From contig NZ_CP025096.1 of NCBI RefSeq assembly GCF_002831565.1, positions 6,873,014-6,937,013 of the forward strand: 64,000 nucleotides of DNA. The letters are read 5' to 3'. This document shows, in pieces, positions 32,486 to 42,178 of the stretch; the first letter of the stretch is position 1; each line of letters starts with the position of its first letter. The position numbers and the translations under genes are program-made. Under the pieces are notes generated by a model that saw only the letters and a list, made by a program, of their open reading frames with translations, was not told the DNA's origin and made no database searches. Source of the DNA: Spirosoma pollinicola (GTDB lineage: Bacteria > Bacteroidota > Bacteroidia > Cytophagales > Spirosomataceae).

Positions 32486-32638
32486 TCAATAAAAGATGAA
32501 TGCCAGCACTATGCTAACAATCAATAACCAGGCTACTGTTGCTATTGTCTTATTTTGGCTGACCCGACGCATTCCGATCAGAAAGAATATAAAAAGGGGT
32601 ACAGCAACTACTAGGAGTACAGTGTTAATAGTCTTCAT
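32486..32638 (-). CDS. Small membrane protein (50 aa)
   Basis: ATG at 32638 to TGA at 32486 encodes 50 residues with two hydrophobic helices: TVLLVVAVPLFIFFLIGM (residues ~6-23) and TIATVAWLLIVSIVLAFIFY (31-50). They are separated by a basic loop RRVSQNK, so both ends would face the periplasm if the loop is cytoplasmic. Strong hydrophobic periodicity and a clean start make it more credible than the overlapping plus-strand frame. Function unknown. Confidence 0.5.
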   Translation of the reverse strand: MKTINTVLLVVAVPLFIFFLIGMRRVSQNKTIATVAWLLIVSIVLAFIFY

Positions 32639-32719
32639 ACAGTATAAACGTACTTATTTATTTTCTAAAATGATCTTATATTCATTTGTACAGTAAACGT
32701 AAAACCTAGATGCCATATA

Positions 32720-33712
32720 CTATAATCGCCAAACGTAAAATCCAACCCTTTTCGGAGCGCTGACTAATCGAAACTTCACCCATACATAACCCACAATCAG
32801 CGCGCTCAAAATCAATCCCGCTAATGCGAGTTGATTCAACGTCGACCAATCCAGAGCCAAAATCACTAATACATTTATACCCGCCTGAGCAAAGGCATAC
32901 AAGGCCGCCACACGCAGATGCGGCCACCCATGCTGGTGAACCAACAGCTGGAAAAGGTGCATTTTGTGCGCATGGAAAATTGGTTGCCCAACATAGAGCC
33001 GATGAAGGATGGTGCCAATGCTGTCTACGCCATAGATCGCCAGAAATAAAATGGGCAGATAGGTTTGGCTTCGATTGATAGCGGCCAACAGTCCATACAG
33101 CACAATGAAGCCCATAGAAATACTACCAATATCGCCCGCAAAACAAATAGCCTGCTTACGGACATTGGTAAAGCTAAAAATCAGGAGTGATATACATACG
33201 CCGGGAAATAAAGAGGCCGCTCCCGGTAGGGTCTGAGCCTGACAATACCAGAGCGTGCCAACGGTAACAAGGCTGTACAACGCGATCATACCATTGACGC
33301 CATCCATAAAATTGTAGGCATTCACGATGCCAACGCCTACTAGAAAAAGGGCTGTAATAATGTACCACTGACTGCCAAACAAGTTTCCCTGAATCAGCAG
33401 TAACCCTACCGCCAGCGTGTGAACCACCAAACGGTAGCGTTTGGGCAACGGCCTAAGGTCGTCCCAGAAACTAACCACTGCAATGGCTGTCAGGCCCAGG
33501 GCGAAGTACGGCAAGTTGAGTTTGCCGATCCAGATGGCACCGACCACCGCAAGGTAAAACACGACTCCTCCCGCCCGAACAGTGGTTGAATTAGTATGGG
33601 CACTACGCGCATTTGGCAGATCGAACCAGCCATACGAACGTGCCAGGCGAATATAGATCCATTCAGCGCCGATCAATACGAACGTAAGTATGATATAGAG
33701 AGTCAGGCTCAT
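32720..33712 (-). CDS. Undecaprenyl-phosphate sugar-1-phosphate transferase (MraY/WecA-like GT4 family)
   Basis: A 330-residue integral membrane enzyme with about ten helices that starts a polysaccharide repeat by moving a sugar-1-phosphate onto undecaprenyl phosphate. Catalytic motifs are FWDDLRPLPK (Asp-Asp), NAYNFMDGVNG (NxxNxxDGxNG), FAGDIGS and the cytoplasmic HAHKMHLFQ loop that sets sugar specificity. It resembles WbpL/WecA-type transferases that take UDP-N-acetyl sugars, often FucNAc or QuiNAc. Its start overlaps the stop of the epimerase gene by 4 bases, forming the end of the minus-strand polysaccharide operon. Confidence 0.9.
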   Translation of the reverse strand: MSLTLYIILTFVLIGAEWIYIRLARSYGWFDLPNARSAHTNSTTVRAGGVVFYLAVVGAIWIGKLNLPYFALGLTAIAVVSFWDDLRPLPKRYRLVVHTLAVGLLLIQGNLFGSQWYIITALFLVGVGIVNAYNFMDGVNGMIALYSLVTVGTLWYCQAQTLPGAASLFPGVCISLLIFSFTNVRKQAICFAGDIGSISMGFIVLYGLLAAINRSQTYLPILFLAIYGVDSIGTILHRLYVGQPIFHAHKMHLFQLLVHQHGWPHLRVAALYAFAQAGINVLVILALDWSTLNQLALAGLILSALIVGYVWVKFRLVSAPKRVGFYVWRL

Positions 33713-34626
33713 CGGAATAAGTCAAGTACGGGGCAGGGGTTCCAGCTGAGTTGTTGCCGAGCTAGTTCATCGGAGAAGGTCAACGTACTTGTCAATTTCC
33801 GTACGGCAATCGAATCGAGCGGAAACCGCCGACCAACCACAGCATTGATACTGTCGCCAACACGGGCAAGGGCTTTTATTAACGGTAATGGAATAGCTGG
33901 AATCGGCCTGCGCCTACCCAGTTGGCGGGCAAGAGAATCCTCCAGTTCACGGACAGTCGGGTGATAGCCATCGGTCAGGTTGAATGTACCGCCAACGTCG
34001 GCAGCGCGGGTAAGTACAGTTGCCACATCGTCGGCGCGAACCATACTTCGTTGCGCAAGTCCGCTGCCAATACGTAAATAATACCCTTTCTTAATCGCGG
34101 TTTGCATGGTGGCCAGATTACCCTTTAAAGGCTCGGCAACGACCAGCGGTAAGCGCAAAATCGCCAGTCGGACGCCTGTTCGTGCGGCCCACTCGCGCAG
34201 TAGCTTTTCGGCCTCAATTTTACTGATGCCATAGGGATCAACAGCCTGAAGAGCCGTTGTTTCGGGAAGTAATTGCCCCACTGAACAGCCGTACACCAAC
34301 ACAGTGCTCAAGTGAACGATTGATGTTGGCAGGATGGACTGTTTCTCAAGAGCCGCCAACAAATGAGTTGTTCCCTGCACATTGACCCGCTGATAATCGG
34401 CACGTTCGGCGGCATTACGGGCTACCGAGTCGGCTTTCCCGGCAGCGTTAATGACGAGGTCAACCTGTTCATTTGGCAACACAGGCACTTGCTCAGCCAA
34501 GTCGCAGTAAATATGGCGGGGACTGCACGGCGTTCGTCCAATGGTTGTCAACGTATGTTCAGACACCAGCGTTTGATAAATTCGACTCCCCAAAAAACCC
34601 GACGCGCCCGTCATCAGAATGTTCAT
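33709..34626 (-). CDS. NAD-dependent sugar epimerase/reductase (extended SDR)
   Basis: A 305-residue extended short-chain dehydrogenase. It has the nucleotide-binding motif GASGFLGSRI (residues 7-16) and the catalytic YGISK (Tyr-x-x-x-Lys near 145-149). It is similar to WbpK/WbjF-type 4-reductases that make UDP-FucNAc or UDP-QuiNAc from the 4-keto sugar, which would fit the adjacent WbpL-like transferase as acceptor of its product. It overlaps the next two genes by 4 bases on each side, so translation is coupled. The exact sugar is not decided by sequence. Confidence 0.87.
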   Translation of the reverse strand: MNILMTGASGFLGSRIYQTLVSEHTLTTIGRTPCSPRHIYCDLAEQVPVLPNEQVDLVINAAGKADSVARNAAERADYQRVNVQGTTHLLAALEKQSILPTSIVHLSTVLVYGCSVGQLLPETTALQAVDPYGISKIEAEKLLREWAARTGVRLAILRLPLVVAEPLKGNLATMQTAIKKGYYLRIGSGLAQRSMVRADDVATVLTRAADVGGTFNLTDGYHPTVRELEDSLARQLGRRRPIPAIPLPLIKALARVGDSINAVVGRRFPLDSIAVRKLTSTLTFSDELARQQLSWNPCPVLDLFR

Positions 34627-35870
34627 AGTGTGGCGTGTTTGGGCGTAGTTGATTGACGATGACCTTTGTTATCCAGCGTTTTCAGCACCTGCCGGGCAAT
34701 TGCCTGACTAATGGCTTGTCGCCGAAACTGCGTTCTAAAATCTGTTCTCATGGCCGTGTAATAAGGTGTTTCGCGCACTTGCCTGACTAAATCAACGACA
34801 TCGCCGGGAGTGAACAAAATATGATTAGGCAGATGTTGGCGCACAAACGAAGCCGCATAACCCGACACGCCCGCAATAATGGGTTTATTGGTGGCGCCGT
34901 ACTCAAATAATTTAGAGGGTAACACCCGCGCAAAAGCATCCAGTTTATTGAGGTGAACAAACAGATAGTCGGCCTGTTGGTACTGTGCTATCAATTCGGC
35001 CTGACTAACAGGCTCGTATAGCTCAACATTCCTGACGTTCTCTGCCCGAAGTGCTGCGTCAAGTTTACGTGTGGCACCCCCATTACCAAAAATAATGAAG
35101 CGATAACCGTTGCCCAACTGCCGGGCCGCTTGTGGAATGATGGTGTGCAAGCCCTGCCCTTCGCCAATATTGCCCGCATAGAGGATCGTTTTACATCGCG
35201 AATTGGGGATTTCAGAACTGTTCGGACTGGTCAGAAACAGGTCATCAATTCCATTCGTGAAATAACTATAGGTAGCCTGCGCGAACGGCAGGAAATAATC
35301 TCGAAATCCTTCAGAAACCAGATTAATATGGGTAGCACAACCGAATGTATATCGTTCAACGACGCCTAAAAACCAATTTAATCCCACACGAATCAATGGA
35401 TTTTTATGCATCTCCAGCATGACTTCCCGGAATAGATCGCGAATGTCGAGAAAAAGCGGGATAGACTGTTTTCGAGGGGCAAATCCATCACGACGGGCCA
35501 CTATCGCGGCCAGAAGAGCGGTGAATAATCGTGACGACGAAGCAACGACCAGATCATATTTATGCTGTCGGGTGAGCCGATGTGCGGCCAGGAAGTACCC
35601 CCAAAACGAACGAACCTGATCCAGTTTGCCACTTTTATGGGTTGGCACACTTACGCGCTCAATTGTAACCGGGCACCCCCCCTCCTGCCACTCTTCATAG
35701 TCGGATGCGGCTGGCTTATACGATTGATACCGATTCGGTTGGGTTGTGATTACATGAATCGCATCGGTTGGCCCAAGTTGACGCGACAATTCACGTACCA
35801 AGGTCGTATTTCGAAATGCACCGGGGCCAATGTCTGGCTCGAAGTAAAAGGTTAGGTAGAGTATTTTCAT
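34623..35870 (-). CDS. Glycosyltransferase family 4 (WcaI-like)
   Basis: A 415-residue GT-B enzyme starting at ATG 35870 (MKILYLTFYFEPDIGPGAFR). The frame continues upstream through a REP-like inverted repeat and is not expected to be translated there. The N-terminal FYFEPDIGPGAFRNTTLVREL is typical for WcaI-type transferases. The C-terminal nucleotide-sugar part contains ILYAGNIGEGQGLHTI and the late SKLFEYGATNKPIIAG (the ExxxxxxKP-like region). It adds a sugar to the lipid-linked repeat unit in the cytoplasm. Overlaps the epimerase gene by 4 bases. Confidence 0.88.
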   Translation of the reverse strand: MKILYLTFYFEPDIGPGAFRNTTLVRELSRQLGPTDAIHVITTQPNRYQSYKPAASDYEEWQEGGCPVTIERVSVPTHKSGKLDQVRSFWGYFLAAHRLTRQHKYDLVVASSSRLFTALLAAIVARRDGFAPRKQSIPLFLDIRDLFREVMLEMHKNPLIRVGLNWFLGVVERYTFGCATHINLVSEGFRDYFLPFAQATYSYFTNGIDDLFLTSPNSSEIPNSRCKTILYAGNIGEGQGLHTIIPQAARQLGNGYRFIIFGNGGATRKLDAALRAENVRNVELYEPVSQAELIAQYQQADYLFVHLNKLDAFARVLPSKLFEYGATNKPIIAGVSGYAASFVRQHLPNHILFTPGDVVDLVRQVRETPYYTAMRTDFRTQFRRQAISQAIARQVLKTLDNKGHRQSTTPKHATL

Positions 35871-35888
35871 CTTCGTGTACTTCCCCTT

Positions 35889-35987
35889 AAAATGAGTGTT
35901 TTTGTCATCCCGACCGCAGGAGGGATCTTCGGTAGGAGGATGTTTTAAGATCCCTCCTGCGGTCGGGATGACAAAAACATTCATTTT
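35889..35987. repeat. REP-like inverted repeat with 41-base arms
   Basis: The arm at 35889-35929, containing GTCATCCCGACCGCAGGAGG and GATCTT, is complementary to 35947-35987 with one mismatch and a 17-base loop. The core resembles a dispersed intergenic hairpin motif (GTCATCC-GA--GC-G-AGGGATCT) common in Bacteroidota genomes. It abuts the stop codon of the heparinase-like gene and may stabilise its mRNA 3' end. Confidence 0.9.
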
Positions 35988-37609
35988 AAGCTCAGTTCAA
36001 TAAAGTGTATTCTGGTTTCTAAACTGGTTGTAAACTGAATCTCAAGGCATTGGCCGGTACGAAGTTGATTGAAGCCTTCGGCCATGTTGTAGCGGGTAAC
36101 ACTCAAATTTGGTTTTGACCCTGACGAAAATGACAATTGTACTGGCCCAGTGATGACTATATCGTCCGAAACCTGCACCTGAACATCGGGGTGGAAATGA
36201 AATCGAGCCATACCACACAAATTGGCTTTATCCCGGCAACGAATCAGGCGATCTGTAATAATCAGGTGCGTTTGTTCCAGAAGCCACGCACGTTCATGAA
36301 CGACGCCAATATGACCGTAGCCGTCGTGTCGGGCTTTTAACTCGGTCGGGGTATCGGCCAATACCCGCACCTTTGCCCGCCAACCCACCCGAAAAGCAGC
36401 CCAAACTTCGGACGAGTTTTGCCCATTTACCTCAACTGTGTTATGGGCAGATGTACTCCGCTCTATGTCCCGACGCGGTCCGGGCTGATAGGTCGAGGTA
36501 CCAGTATCCATAAGTAGCGGAGAGTTATCCACATATAGCACGAAAGAAAACGTATCGGCATGTGCGTGCCCTGGTTGGTGGTCGGGGCCAATTGGGCCTA
36601 CATCCGCAACCAACTCGTATCGACTCCGGCGAAACATCCGATAGCCACTCTCGTTTAGTTCTGTTATCGAAGGAGGGTTGTGTTTGTTACCAAGGACACG
36701 TTCGGATTTTGCCTGTAGTTGGGCCGTTGTGGGCGCAATGCTCCAGGCAGCGTCGTTTACCATCGGAATATCGCCATTGGAAAACGTGGTGGCGTTTAAC
36801 CAAATGAGCATTTTATGAGCTTTATCAATCAGAAAATCAACGAACGTCAACTCGGTATGCCATTCATCATGGCGCAAAGCCAGCAGCACCGTTAGCAGCC
36901 GGTCGAGTAGCAGTTGATGGTACATCGGGCTTCGCTCATCGTGCCCGCCATCGGCCAAAATCTGCGTTTGTAATTCGGTGCCGATAAGGTGCGTGGCCAT
37001 TTTCAGCCACTTTCTATGCCGAAAATAAAGGCTCCCGATAAGCAGGGCATAGCCGTTTTCGAGCAAATGATTACCGGCAATGTGATACTCCAACCGACGA
37101 CTCAACAAATCAATCTGAGCAAATAAATGCCGATTGATCGCTTGATTCTGTATCTGATTACGACTCAAAAACTGTACCCAATTCATAATCCGTAATGACG
37201 TCGGGTAAGGCTCCAGGCCATCCCGCAGAGAGGCCGTTTGAGCAATAAAATCCTGAATAAGTACCAGACCCGTTGCAGGGTTTAAAGCCGGTTGGTTCAG
37301 AAAATCAAAATAGTTGAGGTTATATGTCCAGAGCTTGCCATAGTCGCCTAAGCCCTCATTTATGTAATTCCAGTCGATGGGGCCAGCGTTGGGTGAATAC
37401 GACTTATTTAGGAATACAAACGTTCCGGACTGCCACGACACGGGTTTATCGGCGTCAGCAACCGTCAGGAAATGAGCAATTGGCACTATAGTAGGCAAGC
37501 GAAGGCGAGGCCTACCACGCAGCCGAGCTATTAACTGGAAGATCAGTTGGCGCATGGTCAACTGCGTCAGGGTTCGCCAGAACATGCCGATTTTACGCAT
37601 TATCGTCAA
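35981..37609 (-). CDS. Heparinase II/III-family protein of the polysaccharide locus
   Basis: A 542-residue protein with an N-terminal helical (alpha/alpha toroid) domain (~60-330) and a C-terminal beta-sandwich (~330-540) of the heparinase II/III type. The conserved GHLLENGYALLIGSLYF (near 180) and GHAHADTFSFVLYVDN (near 350) carry the Asn/His/Tyr residues of the lyase site. No signal peptide is visible. Cytoplasmic-looking members of this family are regularly found inside exopolysaccharide clusters. They may edit or break uronic-acid-containing polymer, or act in biosynthesis in a way not yet clear. The locus also makes ManNAcA, a uronic acid. It overlaps the oxidoreductase gene by 17 bases. 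Confidence 0.85.
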   Translation of the reverse strand: MTIMRKIGMFWRTLTQLTMRQLIFQLIARLRGRPRLRLPTIVPIAHFLTVADADKPVSWQSGTFVFLNKSYSPNAGPIDWNYINEGLGDYGKLWTYNLNYFDFLNQPALNPATGLVLIQDFIAQTASLRDGLEPYPTSLRIMNWVQFLSRNQIQNQAINRHLFAQIDLLSRRLEYHIAGNHLLENGYALLIGSLYFRHRKWLKMATHLIGTELQTQILADGGHDERSPMYHQLLLDRLLTVLLALRHDEWHTELTFVDFLIDKAHKMLIWLNATTFSNGDIPMVNDAAWSIAPTTAQLQAKSERVLGNKHNPPSITELNESGYRMFRRSRYELVADVGPIGPDHQPGHAHADTFSFVLYVDNSPLLMDTGTSTYQPGPRRDIERSTSAHNTVEVNGQNSSEVWAAFRVGWRAKVRVLADTPTELKARHDGYGHIGVVHERAWLLEQTHLIITDRLIRCRDKANLCGMARFHFHPDVQVQVSDDIVITGPVQLSFSSGSKPNLSVTRYNMAEGFNQLRTGQCLEIQFTTSLETRIHFIELSLK

Positions 37610-39799
37610 CAGCAGTCGGTTCTGTCTTCGTCATACCCACACTGGCTACGTCAACAAATCGGCTCTCCCGCAGGCTTTGCAAAGCGGCAAACATGGTTTG
37701 AGTCGTGTTGATGATCTCGGCAAACGAAATCAATGCCTGCGCCAGCTTTTGTGATTCATTGGTGTCACTTTGTCCAGACCGTACCACTTCAATTAATCGC
37801 TTCATTTGCTCGACATGGCCTTTATCTTGCCGTCCCCACTTCCATGAAAACCGCCGAAATCCATAACCTGTCAGTCTTCTAAAGTTGTTCAGCACCAGCG
37901 TTCGCTCCTGCGAGTACACCTCCACCCGCTCTTTGGGATAGGCTTTATTGCCATTACTAAAGTAATTGATAGCAGCAGTCGAGCCGTTTTCATACCGTAA
38001 CAGAAGCGATGCCGAATCGCTGGTTTCCGTTGGTTGACGGCCCATCGCATTCAGGCATACACTCAGTACCCGGCTACCCGTCAGGAACGTAGCCAGATCT
38101 ACAAAGTGGCAGGCTTCGCCCAAGAGCCGACCACCACCAGTGGTTCGGTCGTGCAGCCATGAAGCAGCCGGAACAGCCCCGGCGTTGACCGTTATCACTA
38201 TGTTCATTGGCAAATCACCCGACCGTTCGCCACCCAATAACGACTTCATCTTTTGGGCAAAAGGCGAAAACCGTCGGTTGAAACCCACCATCACGATCCG
38301 CTTCGATTTTCTGTACTGGTCAATCAACGGCAGTAGTTCATGCTCATGAATTGCCAGCGGTTTTTCTACGAATACGTGCTTTCCCGCCTGTAGGGCTTCG
38401 ATGGTCAGGCGGGCGTGGCTGTCGTGCCGGGTCGTAATGACGCACAGGTCAATGACCGGATCGTCCAGAATATGCCGGTAGTCTGTTGTACTTTGCGAGA
38501 TACCAAATTTCCGGGCCAGCACCGTTGCGTTCAGCCCACCACTACCGGCAATAATTTTCGGTATAACACCCACCGTTTTCAAGGCAGGTAGCAGTATCGA
38601 ACTGGTAAAATTTCCCGCGCCAATTATCCCGATAGTACCCGAACGGATTTCGTACGTATGCTCTTGCAGAATAAGCACCGGACTCAGGTCTACCTGTTCA
38701 GAATAGATGAGAAGCGACGCCATCCGCCCCGGCGATTTCAGGTCGCCATAGATTTTCTGATAGTTGACCAGGGAACGCGCTCCGTTATAAACGGCATTAC
38801 CTGTAACTGACCAGTAGCCAGAAACTGAAGGACTGCCTGAAAATTTCGATTGGCTGTCCAGCGTACATACGCCAGCGGATAATCTTGTCCTTTCTGTTCA
38901 TAATCAGCATCATAGCGACCGGGACCGTAGGAGCACGAAATCCGAAACGTAAGTTCTTTTTCGTAAAAATCAGCCCGATTCATCGACAGATCAATAACGC
39001 CAACCAGAATAACGGCTCCCTTTTGGCGACTCATGCGGGCGGTCTGCGACAGCAATTCATCTGCCCGAGCCGAAGCCGTAATGATAACACCATCTGCCCC
39101 TACCTCATTGGTCAGCGCCATAACCGCTTTTACCGGATCTGTTCCCAAGCCAAGGTTAAGGCTGGTTATTCCCCGTTCAGCGGCTAACAGGCACCTGCTT
39201 TCGTCAATGTCTATGCCGATCACGCGATGCCCCGTAATTCGGAGCAATTCAGCGGTGAGCAGCCCAATCAACCCCAGCCCGATAACGACAACGGTTTCGC
39301 CAATACTCGCGTTTAGGAGTCGAATACTATGCAGGGCAATGGCTCCCACAACGGTAAAGGCGGCTTCGTCGTCGCTTACCGAATCGGGAATGAGGGCAAC
39401 CAGATTGCGGGCTACACAAACGACCTCGGCATGAGGGCCGTTAGAAACTACCCGATTACCGATTCGTATATCGGTCACACCATCACCCACCGCCAGCACC
39501 GTTCCAACGTTGCAATAGCCGAGCGGCAACGGCTGGTTCAACTTCCGACGAACTGCCTCTACGGTTGCCAGTAGCCCGTCGGACTGGATTTTTGCCAGCA
39601 CCTGCTTTACCTTATCAGGTTGTTGGCGCACCTTGGCCAGTAGATTGGCTTTCCCAAACTCAACCAGCATCCGCTCCGTTCCCAACGACACCAGCGACCG
39701 CCGGGTCTGAATCAGCACATGCCCTGGTCGTACCTGTGGCGTTAGCACATCGTCGAGTACTGTTTCGCCCGTGTTGAGATTCTGGATAAGTTGTTTCAT
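37593..39799 (-). pseudogene. Bi-domain oxidoreductase (zinc-type dehydrogenase + Gfo/Idh/MocA) split by a frameshift
   Basis: Two reading frames together form one ~735-residue protein known in polysaccharide loci. The first part from ATG 39799 (MKQLIQNLNTGETVLDDVLT) is an alcohol-dehydrogenase-like half with VVVIGLGLIGLLTAELL. It ends early at 38738 after ERVPWSTIRKSMAT. The second part restarts in another frame and holds the Gfo/Idh/MocA half (TIGIIGAGNFTSSILLP, EKPLAIHE). Adding one base to the GGG run at 38771-38773 (CCC on the coding strand) gives ERVPLVNYQKIYGDLKSPGR, joining both halves. Either a recent inactivation or a homopolymer sequencing error. The reaction is unknown but presumably acts on a nucleotide sugar. 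Confidence 0.82.
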
Positions 39800-40902
39800 A
39801 CTTCGTGCATCGCTGTGGTATACAGTATTTTTGCGATTCGACCGGCGGTTTTGCCATCCCACAAGGGCGGTATCCGGCCAACTTTAGCACGACCATTCAG
39901 GACTTCCAGTAGTTTCTGGTGGGTGGTTTCCGGCTCTAAATCGGCGAGTAATTGATTCGTACCCAGTTCGATAGTTACAGGTCGCTCGGTCGTGTCTCGG
40001 AAAGTGAGGCAGGGAACGTTTAAATATGTTGTTTCTTCCTGAATGCCGCCCGAGTCGGTCAGAACGATAGCCGCGTGTTCCATTAGGTTCAGAAATTCCA
40101 GATACCCCTGCGGCTCCAATAGTCTCAGGTTTGGGATGGATACCAGAGGAGGCATCAGGTTGAGTCGGGTCAGGCTCGCGCGGGTACGAGGATGAAGAGG
40201 GAACACAACTGTTTTGTGGAAAGCGGTATTCTTTACCAATTTCAGGACTTTTTCCAACCCCTGTCGGGTATCCACATTTACAGGCCGGTGCATGGTCATG
40301 AGCACATAATTTCGGGGCGATAGACCAAGCAACCGAAGTGTATTCAACTCAGCCGCTTTCCGGCGATACTGCACCAGTGAGTCGATCATTACGTTGCCCA
40401 CAAAATGAACCCGCTCGTTGGCAACACCTTCCCGGCGAAGGTTATCCAGTCCGGCCTGTTCGGTTACGAACAGCAAATCGGCGAGGGCGTCGGTCTGAAT
40501 CCGGTTGATTTCTTCGGGCATCTGCCCATCGCCCGACCGAAGGCCCGCTTCCACGTGCGCCACCTGAACGCCCATTTTCGAGGCTATCTGGGCACATGCC
40601 AATGTGCTTGTTACATCGCCAACAACCAGCACCCAATCGGGCTGTTCGACACGAATTACAGCGGCAAACGTTTGCCTGATCTCGGCCATTTGCTGCTCTG
40701 GCGTTCCGGCTCGGACGTTCAGGGAATAATCGGGCTGAGGTAGGTCGAGTTGCTGGATAAAGACCGCACTCAGCCGAGCGTCGTAATGCTGTCCTGTATG
40801 GACAATTTTCGACTGAATACCCGGCACATTCAGAAAAGCCCGATGCAACGGGGCTACTTTCATAAAATTCGGCCGAGCCCCAACAACGCTCAGAATTTTC
40901 AT
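39796..40902 (-). CDS. wecB: UDP-N-acetylglucosamine 2-epimerase (non-hydrolysing)
   Basis: A 368-residue GT-B-fold epimerase turning UDP-GlcNAc into UDP-ManNAc in the cytoplasm. It begins with MKILSVVGARPNFMKVAPLHRAF, typical for WecB/MnaA. Further signatures are VVGDVTSTLACAQIA, HVEAGLRSGD (catalytic acidic region) and LTDSGGIQEE. The product would feed the UDP-ManNAc dehydrogenase at 46872. Its stop overlaps the next start (39799) by 4 bases, and a REP-like inverted repeat lies just upstream at 40955-41028. Confidence 0.95.
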   Translation of the reverse strand: MKILSVVGARPNFMKVAPLHRAFLNVPGIQSKIVHTGQHYDARLSAVFIQQLDLPQPDYSLNVRAGTPEQQMAEIRQTFAAVIRVEQPDWVLVVGDVTSTLACAQIASKMGVQVAHVEAGLRSGDGQMPEEINRIQTDALADLLFVTEQAGLDNLRREGVANERVHFVGNVMIDSLVQYRRKAAELNTLRLLGLSPRNYVLMTMHRPVNVDTRQGLEKVLKLVKNTAFHKTVVFPLHPRTRASLTRLNLMPPLVSIPNLRLLEPQGYLEFLNLMEHAAIVLTDSGGIQEETTYLNVPCLTFRDTTERPVTIELGTNQLLADLEPETTHQKLLEVLNGRAKVGRIPPLWDGKTAGRIAKILYTTAMHEV

Positions 40903-40954
40903 GGTATGGATATGTGCGAGAAAGTTGTCTGAACTGTATTTTTTGCCAGTTTTA

Positions 40955-41028
40955 AAAACCCCTAAATCCCCTAAGGGGACTTATTTCAACGTCAAACAAA
41001 AGTCCCCTTTAGGGGATTTAGGGGTTTT
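40955..41028. repeat. REP-like inverted repeat (CCCCTAAATCCCCT type)
   Basis: The arm AAAACCCCTAAATCCCCTAA with GGGGACTT at 40955-40982 is complementary to 41000-41028 except for one bulged base, around a ~17-base loop. It separates the wecB-like gene from the upstream oxidoreductase gene. The motif resembles dispersed 'CCCCTAAAGGGG' hairpins common in Bacteroidota. Confidence 0.88.
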
Positions 41029-41038
41029 CAAACGGTTT

Positions 41039-42178
41039 CTAAAAATTCTCCAGTCCCGTCACCTGAATGACCGAGGACGTTTCGAGGGCTTCTCTGGTTT
41101 TGAGCATCAGGTAACCTGTTTCCCAGATCATCCTGATTGTCTCCTGCTTTGACGGTTCAGACAGCATCAAGTAACTATTTTGGACTGAACGCTTATGACC
41201 ATGATCTCTAACCCACAATCGCCGACGAATTACAGTTTCGGTTATGTCCAGTCGAAGCGTTTTGAAATCGGTCAGGCTGGCCAGTAAATTTCCCTTGTGA
41301 ACATTCAATGCTTCGCGAACGCCTTCAAACGTGTGCCCCTTCGCCGAAAAGGTGATTGTCGCGATGGAGCCATCGGCAAACAAATAGGAGACGCTAATGT
41401 CGCAGTCCGATTGGTAGGAACGCACGGGAGTTAGTTGAACAGGAAAGCGGCTGGCTTCGGGAATTAACCGCAGTGTAAAATCAATCCAATGACACAGATT
41501 GCCCAGAATTCGGCCGCCCTCTTGTTCCGAAAAATACCAATGATCGGCAGCAATGGCGTGCCCTGCTACAAACCAGTTGAGCATGGCCGGGCCGGATTGA
41601 GCATCTACATAGCGTTTTAGCAACAACCCAAGTTCACTCTCGGGCCGGTTGAATCCTATCCTAACGCGCCCCTTATACGCACGTATTGCCGCACACAAGC
41701 GCACCAGTTGATCTTCACTCACCACGTGCGGCTTTTCGATATGTACTGCTTTGCCTTGTTTGATGGCAGCAATGGCATATTCAGCGTGGGACGCGTGGTT
41801 GGAGACAATATAGACCAGGTCGATGTGCGGGTCGTTTATAACATCGTCGGCGCAGGTGGTATAGTACTCTGCCCGATACCGCTGACCGAGCGAAATGGCC
41901 CGTTTTAAGTCGGTGTCCATAACGCCCCGGATGACGGCCCCATATTTTTTGTGGACGTAATAGGCCACATTCGCATAGGCAAACGTACCGCAGCCCAAAA
42001 TACCAACGTGTTTACCGGTTGACCCTGCAGGCGCGGGCATCGACTGCCTGTGCGAAAACTGCCGTTTCATGTGGCAGTTTGCCTGCACTTTGACCCATGT
42101 TCTGGTCAGGCCAAACAAGCGCACATAGCGAACTACTTTCTGAATTTTGATGCGTAAAGGTTGGCGGGTGTAATCCAT
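41039..42178 (-). CDS. Gfo/Idh/MocA-family oxidoreductase
   Basis: A 379-residue NAD(P)-dependent dehydrogenase. After a basic ~50-residue N-terminal segment comes the Rossmann motif VGILGCGTFAYANVAYYV, then the catalytic-lysine motif HIEKPHVV and the GGRILGNLCHWIDFTLRL region. The last ~150 residues form the alpha/beta substrate domain. Such enzymes oxidise or reduce positions on nucleotide sugars in polysaccharide gene clusters. The start codon (ATG 42178) overlaps the stop of the upstream glycosyltransferase by one base. The substrate is unknown. Confidence 0.88.
   Translation of the reverse strand: MDYTRQPLRIKIQKVVRYVRLFGLTRTWVKVQANCHMKRQFSHRQSMPAPAGSTGKHVGILGCGTFAYANVAYYVHKKYGAVIRGVMDTDLKRAISLGQRYRAEYYTTCADDVINDPHIDLVYIVSNHASHAEYAIAAIKQGKAVHIEKPHVVSEDQLVRLCAAIRAYKGRVRIGFNRPESELGLLLKRYVDAQSGPAMLNWFVAGHAIAADHWYFSEQEGGRILGNLCHWIDFTLRLIPEASRFPVQLTPVRSYQSDCDISVSYLFADGSIATITFSAKGHTFEGVREALNVHKGNLLASLTDFKTLRLDITETVIRRRLWVRDHGHKRSVQNSYLMLSEPSKQETIRMIWETGYLMLKTREALETSSVIQVTGLENF

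Noticed and set aside
35871..35984. 38-codon N-terminal extension of the WcaI-like glycosyltransferase
   Set aside because: It translates the REP-like inverted repeat. The normal start MKILYLTFYFEP is at 35870.
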